Notes under the pieces: model-generated
Seen by the model: the letters and a program-made list of their open reading frames with translations, nothing else
Told to the model about the DNA's origin: nothing
Database searches by the model: none
Origin: Golubevia sp. BC0850
Taxonomy: Eukaryota; Basidiomycota; Exobasidiomycetes; Golubeviales; Golubeviaceae
DNA: 64,000 nt
Assembly: GCA_012976225.1 (NCBI GenBank)
Contig: JAAVVG010000015.1
Location: 1-64,000, forward strand
Reading direction: 5' to 3'
Shown here: piece by piece, positions 1-11,257 of the stretch
Layout of the letters: every line of letters begins with the position of its first letter
Position numbering within the stretch: the stretch's first letter is position 1
Program-made: the position numbers and the translations under genes

Positions 1-137
1 ATGCCTTGTCCTCCGGAGTTGAGTAGACCCTCTGGTTGACGACGTCCCTGAGAGGAGGGACAGGTAGCTGTCTTGTTGACTGCCCCCACTTTGAGATCTT
101 GTAGATGTCAGCAGGTTGCTTGACTTTCTCTATCTGA
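1..137 (-). mobile_element. LINE (non-LTR retrotransposon) ORF fragment, cut by window edge
   Basis: Read on the minus strand from about 137 to 1, the frame is open and contains the peptides ADIYKISKWG, PVPPLRDVVNQ and TPEDKA. This order (a KISKW-like motif, a short basic stretch, a PPL motif, then a PEDKA motif) is what I know from the segment between endonuclease and reverse transcriptase in fungal Tad-type LINE ORF2 proteins. The frame runs off the left edge of the window, so the reverse transcriptase itself would lie outside. Only about 45 codons are visible, so family assignment is tentative. The 5' side of the fragment joins directly onto TTAGGG-type repeats. Confidence 0.5.
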
Positions 138-165
138 CTAACCCTAACCCTAACCCTAACCCTAG
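138..165. repeat. Short interstitial telomere-type repeat, (CCCTAA) about 4.5 units
   Basis: The plus strand reads CTAACCCTAACCCTAACCCT and continues in register to 165, with no mismatch between units. CCCTAA is the C-rich strand of the TTAGGG telomere repeat common in fungi. Its direction is the one expected at a left chromosome end, but unique sequence lies on both sides, so it is internal here. It abuts the retrotransposon fragment at 137. Confidence 0.85.
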
Positions 166-696
166 ATTCTTTCATTTGTAGTAGATACAGCCTGCATCCA
201 AAGATCTAGTCCAACAAAGGGACATTCCTTCTTCTCAGTTCGTGTGAATTGCTTTCAAGGCGAGTGAAAAGAGAGAGAGAACCGACAGAGACCCAATTCT
301 CGCTCAATTCTCAGTCTGTGGTAGTGGAGATTGTTGACAATTTGACAATATTAAAAGGGGGGAGATAAGGATACAATTTACTTCTTCACAAATCTGGAGG
401 AGGCCGATGAATGACAAAGGAAAGGCAATTCAGTAGTTTAGTCTGAAAGGAATTAACAAGAAAGAGAAAAAGATGACAGAATAGTGGATGGGAAATGATA
501 GAGAAAGCGAAAATGTTCAAAGAAGAATAGAAGGTGTGAAAAGAAATAGAGACGAAGTTTCGAGAAGTCCATGCAACAAAAAGAGTTCAAGTGGAGAGAA
601 CAAGGGGACGTAAGGCACGAGAAAGAAAGAGGGGTGAAAGAGAGACTGGGAGATTGGGAGAGAGTGAAAGAGAATGGTGAGGCTGAATGATTTTCG
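166..696. other. Intergenic, no gene seen
   Basis: This is the 3' flank of the formin gene. Purine-rich sequence and short chance frames are present, but I see no conserved motif, RNA gene or repeat beyond simple GA-rich runs. Confidence 0.6.
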
Positions 697-3600
697 CTAC
701 CTTGAATTGAAAGAGAGATCCGCTGGATCGTACCAATCCAAGTCAGCACCATCTTGAGCGGAATCAGCAGATTTGTCAGCTTCTATAGCTTCTTCGTCTA
801 ACCTGGCAGCTTCCGCTGGATCATAAGTTGCATCGTCTTGAGCAGTTTCGGCTTCTGAATAATCGGAAGTTGGAGAATTTCTACCTTCTTGTTCCTCCAC
901 CTCTTCCTCTTCATCTCCCTCACTAGGTTCGATCTCATCTCGATCTTGATCTTGATCCGCAGCTGGAGATTCCGTAGACATGTTAGCAAAAGATAGAGTC
1001 ATCGGAGTCTGAGTGATGTCAGCTTCATCAGCTTCGGGTTTCTCCTCATCCACTTTCTCTCCTTCTCCATTCCAAGGAGGCTGAGATAATCGACTAGAAG
1101 AATTCCTAGTAATAGCTGAAGTTTGACTATCCCTATCTCTACTAGAAGTTCCAGATTCGACATTTCTTCTCTCTCTCCTCCTAGTCCTTTGAGGTGGCGT
1201 AGTAGGTTTTGGAGAAGAAGATCCACCTTGAAGTTGAGCCAACAGTGATAAAGCTTTATCCGAAGGTTCAACAGGAGATCCAGGAACAGGAGGAGTGACT
1301 GAAATAGTTTCTCCATCCGCAGAGATAGTCGAGAGTTCCGAATTGGTAGCAGTCATTCCAGTTGTAGAATCTGATTCCAAAGAGTCGTTTCCAGCTTGAT
1401 CTTTAGGGTTAAGGCCTTCACTAGTTCTTCCAGATCTTCTAGCTTCACCTCTCTCCCTAGCTTTCCTCTTTGGTTTACCAGTGAGACCACCAGATCGAAG
1501 GTTCCCAAGTAGAGTTTCCAGAACAGCGCCATCGTCGACTCCTGCGTCCTTTCTAGCTTTGGCTTCCATTCTCTCTTTCTCCTTTTCTTCGGCAGCAGCT
1601 CTTCTCTTTGCTTCTAAAGCTCTTTGCTCTCCGATCTTGATGTTTGCGATCTTGACCTTCTTGTAAGAAGCCTGGAATTCCTTGAAGATACCGAAGAAAT
1701 CCTCCGTTCTCATGGCAGCTGGAGCTGGGAAACCTCTTCGTTTTGGATCTGGACCTTCACCAAAGTATCGAAGGGCTTCCATGTAGGTTCTTTCTGTGAA
1801 TTGAACTTGATCTGAAAGTCGAGATAGCTCTGACGAAGCTTCATTGAGGAAAGGGATCATGATCTTGGAATAAGGATCTGAAAGTCTGGATTCATCTTCA
1901 TCTAAGAATCGATCTAATTCCTTCTTGTGCTGAACCGAACCAGATTTGAGCTCTGCTAAATCTCTCTTGAGATCCAAGAGTTGAACTGCGTAGCATGAGA
2001 TGATGAGAGAGTCAAGGGATCAGCGTCTAATCAGAGAATAACTTCCAACTTTATCACCTTCCTTTCTTTCCCCCTCTTTGCGTGTTCAAAACTCACCTCT
2101 ACAAGCCTCACTAGGTTTCTCCAATTCTTCCAAGAATGCTTCAGTTTCAGGAAAGTATTTCTCAATGGTTCTCTCAACGAAATGGAGTAAAGTAGTTCCA
2201 TCAGCAGCCTTGGTATCGACCAATTTATTGATACTAGAGATTTTGAAACCAAAAGCACCACCTTGAACTCCGGTAGCATTGAGGAAATTACCCATCATAA
2301 GAATCAAGCTCAGTAATCTGGCAAAATTCTCCGCCTTGACAAGAGATTCACTTCCATCTCTGATACCTCGCGAGCCTTCCTTAATTAAGTCGTGAGTCTC
2401 TCTATACTTGGTCATGTAAAGTAAACCTTTAACTTTCTCCTTCAGATGAGGAACAGTCATCAGCAGAACGACTAATCTATCAGCTGGATGAAGCAATCTT
2501 AATTCTTCATCTGAAGCATTTCGATATTCTCCAAGTTGACCTTTGGTTTCAGATTCAGGATAATGTCTTAAGAGTTCAGTTAAGAAACTTTGATCTAGAA
2601 TGGATTCATGGCAGTTGACGATGTGATGAGCCACTTCTTCAGGAGTAGCATGTTTAGCACCGGGAACAAGAGAAGATTTGACTCGATGGAGGACCATTTC
2701 GATTCCCTGTCTGGTTTGAAGAGAAAGATGAGTCTTCAATTCCAGCTTGTCCTTCTTGGCTGCAGTTGTAATCCTTTTAGTCGCTTGTTTGGCTTTGAAG
2801 TCCTCTTCCATTTCTTCGAACAAACCACCTTCTCTGAGAGCTTGAGCAAAGATGGCCTCGTCCTCTGTCGACTTGGCCCAAATTGTCTCTGCAGCATGTT
2901 GAGCTGAAAGCTTGTCCCACTGAAGTTGTTTCATCCTTCCCTTTGCAAGATCCGAGACCTCCTTTCTGTTAAGCAGAGCAGAAGCTAGATAAGTTGGGAC
3001 TGGAGGAGCTGGAGGAGCATTTGTAGGGCCCGCTGGACCATAATCTCCAGCGTAAGATGTTCGAACGTTGAGCATCGAATCTCGCAGGTTTCCATCTGAG
3101 TCTCTGATCTGAGCTTTTGGAGGCAAACCTCGAGCTGAAGGAGAAGGTGGAGGAGGCTGACCAAGAGTGAGAGCTTGTTGGACTTGAGCAGCGTGAGCGA
3201 GTTGAGCCATTTGGTACTGCTGGATTTGAGCTGGAGTGAGAGCCGCTTCTCCACTGTTGACTGAAAGGGCTGCTGCTTGTTGAGCTGGAGTTTGAGGAGT
3301 AGATCCAGGAGGCGGTGGAGGAGGAGGTGGAGGTGGACCGCCACCCATATCGACTGAGGCTCGAGCTGAAGAGATTGGAGTTGAGAATCCGGACGCCAGA
3401 AGGACTGGTGGAGGCGGCGGCGGCGGCGGCGGTGGAGGTGGCATGAGAAGAGAATCCGCTTGTGATTGATTGATGATTGGAGCTGAGGCTAGAGGTGGAG
3501 GCGGAGGAGGAGGCGGGGGAGGAGGAGGAGGCCCATCAAATTGATCCGAGCTGGAAACCGATGGAGAGTCTTCGACCCCAGAAGGTGTTGGACCGAGTCT

Positions 3601-6600
3601 CTTCTTTCGAATCTCATCCAAGAAGCTGGGTGCTTGAACTGTTGCTTGGGCAGGAGGGGCTGGAGGTGGAGGAGGAGGTGGAGGATAGGCAGAGTCCGGG
3701 AGAGTAACGTCCCTAGAAGTTTGAGGAGAATCCGTCCCACTGTTTGAAGTTTTCCGATCCGGTCTTCGTCTAGTCTGCCTAGCTTCCACCATTCTAGATT
3801 GAAGATCCGTATTCTTGGCCATCCCAGCAGCCAAGGTGGCTTGCATCTTCCACTCATTAATTTGACCTTCTTGAACGTCTTGAAGATCTTCTTCGTCTGA
3901 AATCTCAGAGAATCTCTCTTCATCTGAGATCTCTTGGGCAGATTCCAAAACTCTCGAGGAAGACAATCTCTTGGAGTTTCTTTCTTTCCTCACGGAATCT
4001 TCGATCTCTTTCCTGACCAATTGTTCTTCTTCTCTCTTCAGGTCCACCGGAGGAGTAGCTTCACTCCCTCCCAATTCTCTCTTCTTCCTTGCATTGGCTT
4101 CCAGTTTCTCAACAGTTTTTGCTCGTTGAAGTTGTCTTTCCAAGGATTCCTCCAGTTGAGACTTCATCTGATTATGTTTAGGACCTAAACTTCTTCTATC
4201 GTTTCCGCTCTCTCCATTCCCAACCATTTCAACCACTTGATCGGCTCTCGATTTCCCCCTCTCTTCTTTCAAAGATTCGTAAAGTTCTTTGATTTGGATC
4301 TCTAGAACCACAATTCTATCTACATAACTCCTTTCCATTTCTTCCAAATCAACTTTCCCAGCATTTTGATTTGCTCTAGAGATTTCTAAATCTTCTCTCA
4401 ACCTTTCTAATTCTTCTTGAAGTCTACCAACTAAACCGTCTGAAGTTTGATTCAATTGATCATCCAACTTATCTCTCTCTAACTCTGCTTCTCGTAACCT
4501 TGATTTAGTGGAAGTCAGTTCATCTTTGGTCTTTTGAACTGCGTCTTGATCTGCAAACCTTGAAAGAACGTTGTTGACTCCAACTCCAAGAAGAGAAGAC
4601 AAATCATTCCCTTCAACAGCTCCTTTTCGATCCATGACAACTGCCGTCACAAGAGAATCTACCAGCTGATAATGATGAGCAAGAGCGTCTCCATCCTGTC
4701 GAATCAATAACAAGTGTTGTAAGCTTGACAAGAAGAAATCATAAGCTCTAGTCCCAGTAGTTTTATCCAGAATGGCTTTGAAGACATCGACTGGATCTGA
4801 CATATCAGTCAAGATATCTCTGTTGAAAGTTTCCACCACATCTTCATGATCATTTTCAGCTCCTTTCTCAAAGACTAAGATTTGAGAATCGAGTTCATGA
4901 TATTTGAAAGCCCTCATTTTGATCAAAATCCTTTGTAAACCAGAAGCATCCATTTGGTTCCTAAGATGGACCCTAACATCGAACTCCGAGACTATTGAAG
5001 GATCCAGAATTGCGTTAACGACATACATGTTATTGACCGCATATTCATTTAATGAAGATTCATTCGAAGTTCCTATTGAAGAGTTGGTTGAGGAAAGAGT
5101 TGAGAAGTGATGATGATTTGAAGAAGAGATACTCATTTTCTTAACTTCATCAGAAGCTCCAACCAAAGATCCCATTTTCCCTCTTCCATCTAGAGTCTGC
5201 TCCAAAATTCTGAACCAAGCATCGAATCTTCCATGGTCATTGTTAACGTTTTTGAGTTCATCAAAACCTTTGAGAACCAATCTATGACCATTCGGTTTTT
5301 GCCAATGAGCTAAGAAGAGTAAGATGTCTGCAGCTTGTTTCCTAGAGGCTAAAAGTGTCGAAATCATGGAATGAGCGATTCCAGTGACACATTTAGGTTG
5401 AGCCAGCGCATCAGCAGCTCCAGGTCTCGAATTAAACAAACTTCTAAAGGCCTTCAAAGTTTCATATTCCAAACTCAAATCCACTTCATTCTTGATCCCT
5501 TTAGCATGCAATCCACCCAAGAAAGATCCTAAAACTGGAGTTCCTTTAGCAGCTACGAAATCTTCAATCCAACCTAAAGCACAAGTTCTCAAGGTGACTG
5601 ATAAAGATTCGATGTCTTTGGCTTTCACTGATCCATCCATGAACTTCTTAATGAACCATTCTGGAGTTCTACGAGCTGAATTTGAATTCGAACTGTTGTT
5701 GTTCCCACTTGAAGAGTTCGACAAAGCAGGATGATGACCATATCCAACTCCAGCTGAAGAAGAAGCGTAAGATTCTCTAGTGTTCCCATTACTTCCTCCT
5801 CTGTCATGTCCTCCCGCTCCTCCACTTCCTCCATTCTTGACCTCTGACCATTCAGTCAACTTATCATTGTAAACCAACTGCCACTTCTTATCTTGAGGGA
5901 AGCCCAACATGTTCCTTCTAGCAGCATCCTTTAATTCATCAGTCAATTTCCCACCCGGTAAATCCAAAAAGTCCCTCTTAGACATTAATTCCAAAAAGAG
6001 CCTATCGATTTCAGAAGAGCTGGGTCTTGGGAACTGAAAGTCTGAAGAGGATCCTACTAAAGCAATTTGACTTGAAGATTGATCCCTACTACCTCTTGAG
6101 GACGAAATCGAAGGTCCTCTAGCTGAAGGATGATAAGAGGAAGGAGGAGCCCCTCGATTGGTTGGAGGAGTCGCAACTTGATGAACGTGATGATGCTCAG
6201 AGTTGAAGCCCTGTCCTTGAGGGGGATTGGAAGAGGAATTGTTACTAGCGTAAGACATTCGATTCAGAACTTCGGAAGTTAAACCACTTGAAGAAGAACT
6301 AGAGGCGGAAGGAGGAGGTCCTAGATTCCTGTCCCTTTCGTTGCTGTTCGATCCCATACTCGAGTTGGTGTATCTGCTAGAGCTAGTCTTCATAGTGTTT
6401 CCATTCGGATATTGATAATTCTGATTTGGATTCAAGCTCTCATTCCCTCGAGCGTAAAGACTTGTGTTGGTTGAATTGTTAGATGTTCCTCCGTATCTAG
6501 AAGAGAAGCCTGCTCCATTTGAAGAGGTCCCAGATGGGTTTCGAGCATGAGAACTAGCAGGGTAACTGGGAGAGGTTCCAGTAGGAGAGGACGGTCCGTT

Positions 6601-7452
6601 CCCATTTGGAGATGAAGAGGAGGAGTAGGTTCCGAAATCATCTGGATCTGCAGAGAGCTGTTAGAAATTTTTCAAGTAAGGGAAACAAGAAGAGGCGGTA
6701 AAGAGAATTGAAAGGGAGAGGGGCGGGAGGCAAGAGGTGATCAGCAATAGAACAGAATTCTCCTTTCCGAAGAAAATTTTTGAGAGTAAGAGATAATCTA
6801 GAAGTCCCATTTAGAGTCTGTAACAATCCATGATTTACCGCCAACAGAAACAAGAGCGAGATACAGGACGCGGGAGTGTGAAGGACCCAAGACCAGAAGA
6901 AGCTCAACACCCACACATCAAAGAGAAAGTAGGTGTCGTATTTTCGGAAATGCTTGACCAAGTGATCGAACAGAACAGTTCTGAAATTCCATGAGTGGTC
7001 CCCCTCGCATGATCTCCCAAGAATGGGAAACTTCAGGTTGGCTTCCTTATCATCGTAACCCAGCCAACCTTTTCGTGGGTACTTTCAACCTGCGCGACCT
7101 AAGAAGCTCTTCTCTTTCATTGGCTGAACCATCACTATCCCATCTCTCCTCGTCGCCTGACCTGTCCATCTTCCCTCCCACTCTTAACTCTCAACTGCCT
7201 ACTCACGTATCTCTCCCTATCTCTACCAGTCCCCACTCCCATTCCTAGAGTTGGATTCCCACTGGGATTGGAGATGTACATCCCATTGCTCCCTAATTGA
7301 CCAGGCTGATAATCTCTATTGATTCTGGACATGCCACCAGAGACAGTATCGACATTGACCGGATTTCTACCACTAGAGGTTCGCTCGTATGGAACTGATC
7401 TATCAGCTGGATCGGTTGGTTGTCTCTTCTTCTTTCTGGAGAAGAGATCCAT
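697..7452 (-). CDS. Diaphanous/Bni1-type formin, actin nucleator
   Basis: Formins nucleate and elongate unbranched actin filaments for polarised growth and cytokinesis under Rho GTPase control. Model: exons 7452-7227, 6647-2097 and 1985-697, giving 2021 residues. The protein starts MDLFSRKKK. A GBD/FH3 regulatory region lies at about 276-640, coiled coil at about 800-1000 and a proline-rich FH1 at about 1055-1250 with several long polyproline tracts. FH2 spans about 1290-1735 and includes the family motif GNFLN. A DAD-like autoinhibitory motif (VLETLLGNL followed by a basic cluster) is at about 1744-1778. The 3' intron (2096-1986) has GTGAGT and CAG ends and joins CR to VQLLDLK in phase. The 5' intron (7226-6648, 579 nt) uses GTAGAG; a GTGAGT lies nearby at 7206 but gives the wrong phase. 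The order GBD-FH3-FH1-FH2-DAD is complete, so an intact, autoinhibited formin is likely. The exact first intron is the weakest part. Confidence 0.93.
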
Positions 7453-8572
7453 CTTGAAGATCTAGCTTGAAAGAGATTGAGACACTGCTGGAATCGAAGA
7501 TGGTTTGAGAGAGAGAGGGAGACGCGTTGAAGGAATAGAGATAAAGGGAGGTAGAGGGAGAGAGTAGAAAGAAGGTTGGTCTGACTCTCAACTCTTGATT
7601 GATGGATTGAAATTGGATAGTGATAAAGGTGAAGAGCTGTACTCTAATTCTAGTTCAAGAATCTATCCTATAGTGGCTCGTGGCTGGCAGCTCCCTTTGA
7701 TGGCCTCCTTGTTCTATCCTGGTCTTGATGGGCTTCTCCCTTCTTGCTCTTCTGGAATTTGATCGACTGGCTCTTTGCTGCAAAGGATTGAAAAGCGATT
7801 GATTCACTCCACTCTGAAGTGATTGAAGTTAATGGAAGGAAGATGTTGAGTAGAGAAGCAGAGAAGCTCAAATCAGAAGTGTTGAAGGGAGCGATCTCGC
7901 CTTTGGAGACCAGTTGGTTGGTCTGAATGCGCCGTCTGTTCGACACCTCTGAGTTCCGACACCTCTCTCTTCCCCTTTCTTCTCTGAAATCATTGCTTGA
8001 ACTACCAAGAGAACCAAAAGAAGAAGAAAGTGAAGTGACATTTAGCCGGAAGAAAGAGAGATGGTCTGTACTCCATCGTCTCTTTGCCTCTCTCAGTCTC
8101 TCATCACCCGACCCTCTTTCTCAGCATGATTAACCTAAAAGGATGTGCTTGCAATCTTAGGATCTCATCGGAAGTAAGCACCTAAAGGAACAAAGAGAAA
8201 GTTGTTCCATTTCTATGATAAAACGGTTCTAGAAGTGTTGAAATTGGACAACAAGTTGAGTGTGAGAGTCTTTATGAGACAAATTAAAGGAATTTGCATG
8301 CTAGTGAAGAAATTGAGATGGGAATGTGAATCTGAGATGCGAGGTGTAAGTGTTGAACAAGAAGAAAGGAAGTCGGAAAATTACAAAAGAGGAGAGTGGA
8401 AGGAGTTGGGGTGTGTGTTTTGGAAAACGGAAGCAAGAAGACTAGGAGAAGAGACAGATAAGAACGAATTGTGAACTGTGAACTGTGAGATATTGGAAGG
8501 ACTGAAGAGGTTGAATTCGTCAAAGTGAAGCTTGAGATAGAAACAGAACGTAAATTCCAAGCAAGATTCCCT
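7453..8572. other. Intergenic, formin upstream region
   Basis: Lies between the formin start and the end of the LOG-ABC gene, both on the minus strand, so it should hold the formin promoter and the other gene's 3' UTR. Open frames here, such as one at 8202-8474 on the plus strand, show no recognisable motif. No repeat or RNA gene seen. Confidence 0.55.
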
Positions 8573-10840
8573 TCAACGCATAACAGTTTGAGTATAATCG
8601 TATTTGGCGAAGAATTTCCTGCAAGAGAAACGCAGATGGAAAGCCGAGAAGAAGAAAAGCAAAGTCAGTGATTTCCAGACTCACCTCAACAAAAGTCAGT
8701 ATCAAGAAAGAGAGAGAGAGAGAGAGAGAACTCACTCAGAATCAGTAGTTTCTTCGTTTCTTCTAGCACCTCTCTTGGTTCCCTTTCCTTCTGCCAAAGC
8801 CTTTGCTTCTTTCTCAGTTCTGAATTGTCTGTCCTTTCTTAGCCACTGTAATCCAAGAGCTAGAAGTGGAGAGACAGAAGTATCTGAATTGAGAGGTTGA
8901 TTTTTGGTGGAAACCAGACTTGAAGAATCTCTCTTTGGAGGCCAAGACAAAGCAGGTTCAGGAGTTGAACCTAATCTCATATGAACTAAATGAGTTGGGA
9001 AAGATTGAAGTCCATCGAAGATGTGGGTTGCGTCTAGAAAGAAAGAAGGGGGGGGTTGGGGAAGAGGAAGATGAAGGCCAATTTGGGGCAGGCAATGAGA
9101 AAGAAGCAAGAAATGTCCAAAACTCTTCTCTTTCTCGACTCACAAATGATAGTAGCTTTTCTAGTCTTAGTTTCTTCTGTCAAAAAGTCCAACAAATCTG
9201 ATCTTACCTGAACATCTAAATCTACAGTGACCTCGTCCAGAAGAAGTAAATCCCAAGGTTCCATCAAGCCCATGCATAATTGAACTCTCCTTCTCTCTCC
9301 ATCAGAAATGGCATGCATATGCCAATCAACATCTACGTCCAAAATATCCAAAAGTTTATCTCTTCTCTCCTTATGTCTATAACCACCAATGGAATCCAAG
9401 AAATGAGAAACCACGATGTCACTTCTAACGACTGGATTCATAGCCCATTCAGTTCCTAAATAGGTGATGCCTCTCGGGGCATTCCTAAATACATCTCTAC
9501 CAAAAACGAGAACTTTTTGATCTGAAGCGATCAACCTTTTACCTGCTAGAATTCGAAGGAGAGTTGATTTTCCAGCACCGTTTGCTCCTATAAGAAGAGC
9601 TCTAGAACCTTTTGGTAGAGAGATCGAACAATCACTTAAGGCTGGTTCCATTCCTTTTTGAAAGGAAAAAGTTAGAGATGGAACTGAAACTGCTAAATCT
9701 TGAGGTGAAATTTGAGTTGAATCTTTCATTTCTGTATCTTCTGAAGAGAAGGTATCATTCTTTGAATTCCAATCCCAGTATCCACCACTTCTATTGACTA
9801 ATTTTTTTCCTAAAGCTTCGACTTCCGAGAGAAGCTTCTCTCCACAAGTGGAAACTTCTTCTTCAGAGACTTCTACGAAAGAGATTAAATCTTTGGAGGA
9901 AGCTGGGATGAAACCTTCTTCGATTGCAGAGTTGATCAGAGTACGTAGAGGTGAGAAAAAGTCTCGTAGGTTTAGGAGGACCATTGCTGGGAAGAAAGAA
10001 AGGAGGGGGGACAGATGGAGGAAGCGGGTTAGAAAAAATGGAAGTTGAACACGTGTTGGCAAGAGGATTAGCTTACGTTTGGCGTGAACTCCTAGTTGAG
10101 TCCAGGTGACCATTTCGAGAACTGGAATGGTTGGATAGGGGTGGAGGTGAATTAGTTTAGATGGTGAGTATAGAATAACAGCCGCCGGGGGGAGGGGTGG
10201 GAAAGAGAAGAGAGTTTGTCAGCACCTTCCAGCTCTCTACCCGATGTTTCTTTCTCATTACTCCCTCCCAAGACTTCTAAATCTGATCTGAATTGAATTT
10301 GACCAAATGATGAAGCGTCTTTTTCCAAGCAACACCGCGTCCCTAGCCTCTGGTCCTCCTCACTCCTCACTCCTTCTCCAATCTCCACCCTCCCCTCCCC
10401 TTCGACTCACCTTCCTCAAAAGTCCCAAATCCACCAGGAAGTGCTACGAAACCCATATCAGCTTTCTCGGCCATTAAATGTTTCCTCTGATGCATACTCT
10501 CCACCACAGTAGTCTCCATATTTTGACTATCAGCTTCTTTCAAGATGTTTTCTCCTTTACCTTCAGTAGAAGTGGCAGTGGCAGTGGCGTTGTTAGGATG
10601 ACCATTAGGTTTGGTAGACATGACTCTTGGAATGATTCCATGAACTTTACCACCATTTTCTAATGCAGATTGAGAAACTTTTCCCATTAAACCTCTTGAA
10701 CCACCTCCATAAATTAAAGTCCAATCTTTTGTTGCTATGGATGAACCCAAAGATGAAGCTGCTGCAAGGTAAGATGAGTTAACTCCTGGTGAAGATCCAC
10801 AGAATACGCAAAGGGATGGAGGTGGAGTGGAATTTGTCAT
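8573..10840 (-). CDS. Fusion of LOG-family phosphoribohydrolase and CAF16-type ABC ATPase
   Basis: Five exons: 10840-10411, 10121-10077, 9986-9144, 9033-8736 and 8618-8573, total 553 residues. Residues 1 to about 220 are a LOG/TIGR00730 Rossmann protein: CVFCGSSPG near the start, IYGGGSRGLMG at 43-53, SMHQRK at 115-120, PGGFGTFEE at 135-143, then WTQLGVHAKPMVLLN. LOG enzymes release cytokinin bases from nucleotide monophosphates. From about 258 the protein is an ABC ATPase without membrane segments, like yeast Caf16 (CCR4-NOT associated): Walker A GANGAGKST at 292-300, signature SDGERRRVQ, Walker B LLLLDEVTVDLD and the H-loop YATHIFDG. The last exon supplies KFFAKYDY, a C-terminal tail I recall from CAF16 relatives. 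Exon 3 runs from LOG into ABC with no stop, linked by about 35 polar residues. All introns are phase-consistent. Two genes sharing a transcript is the alternative, but LOG would then have no stop codon. Confidence 0.85.
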
Positions 10841-11257
10841 GGTTTGAGCAAGATGAAGAAGAAGATGAAATTGTAGATGACAAAGCTATGAGATTGGCGG
10901 TGGAGATGAGAGAAGAAGTGAAGTTGATAGAGAACAGATGTAGCACGAAGCATGTACAAGGAGGCAACGTTTCACGCATGGGCTTGAATTCTCAAGTCGG
11001 AATAAACATCGTCTTCTCCCAAGACTACCATCATCATCATCATCTTCATCTTTCTATACTAACAATAGAAGAATGGAAATGAACTCTACAGCTTAAAGCA
11101 AGACTCCAAAGTGAAACAACTGAACAGGAGAACAGACAACTCCTTATCTCTTTCTTCTTCTCTATCATTCCCATCCTCATCGCCTCATCCTCTCATATCT
11201 CTTTCTCTCCATTCTCCATCTCATTCTGAAATAGAAGTGACTGATCCAATCACCAGA
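10841..11257. promoter_or_regulatory. Divergent promoter region
   Basis: The LOG-ABC gene starts leftwards at 10840 and the next gene rightwards at 11258, so this 417-bp stretch must hold both promoters. It contains a short CATCAT tract near 11027-11045 and CT-rich runs just before the plus-strand start. No defined operator is recognisable. Confidence 0.5.

Noticed and set aside
3477-3747. Glu-rich plus-strand frames opposite the formin FH1 region
   Set aside because: Antisense shadows of proline codons.
8202-8474. 90-codon open frame on the plus strand
   Set aside because: No motif and composition like the surrounding noncoding DNA; the minus strand here is formin upstream sequence.
8709-8730. 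GA microsatellite in the plus strand as a regulatory repeat
   Set aside because: It is the pyrimidine-rich start of an intron of the LOG-ABC gene on the minus strand.
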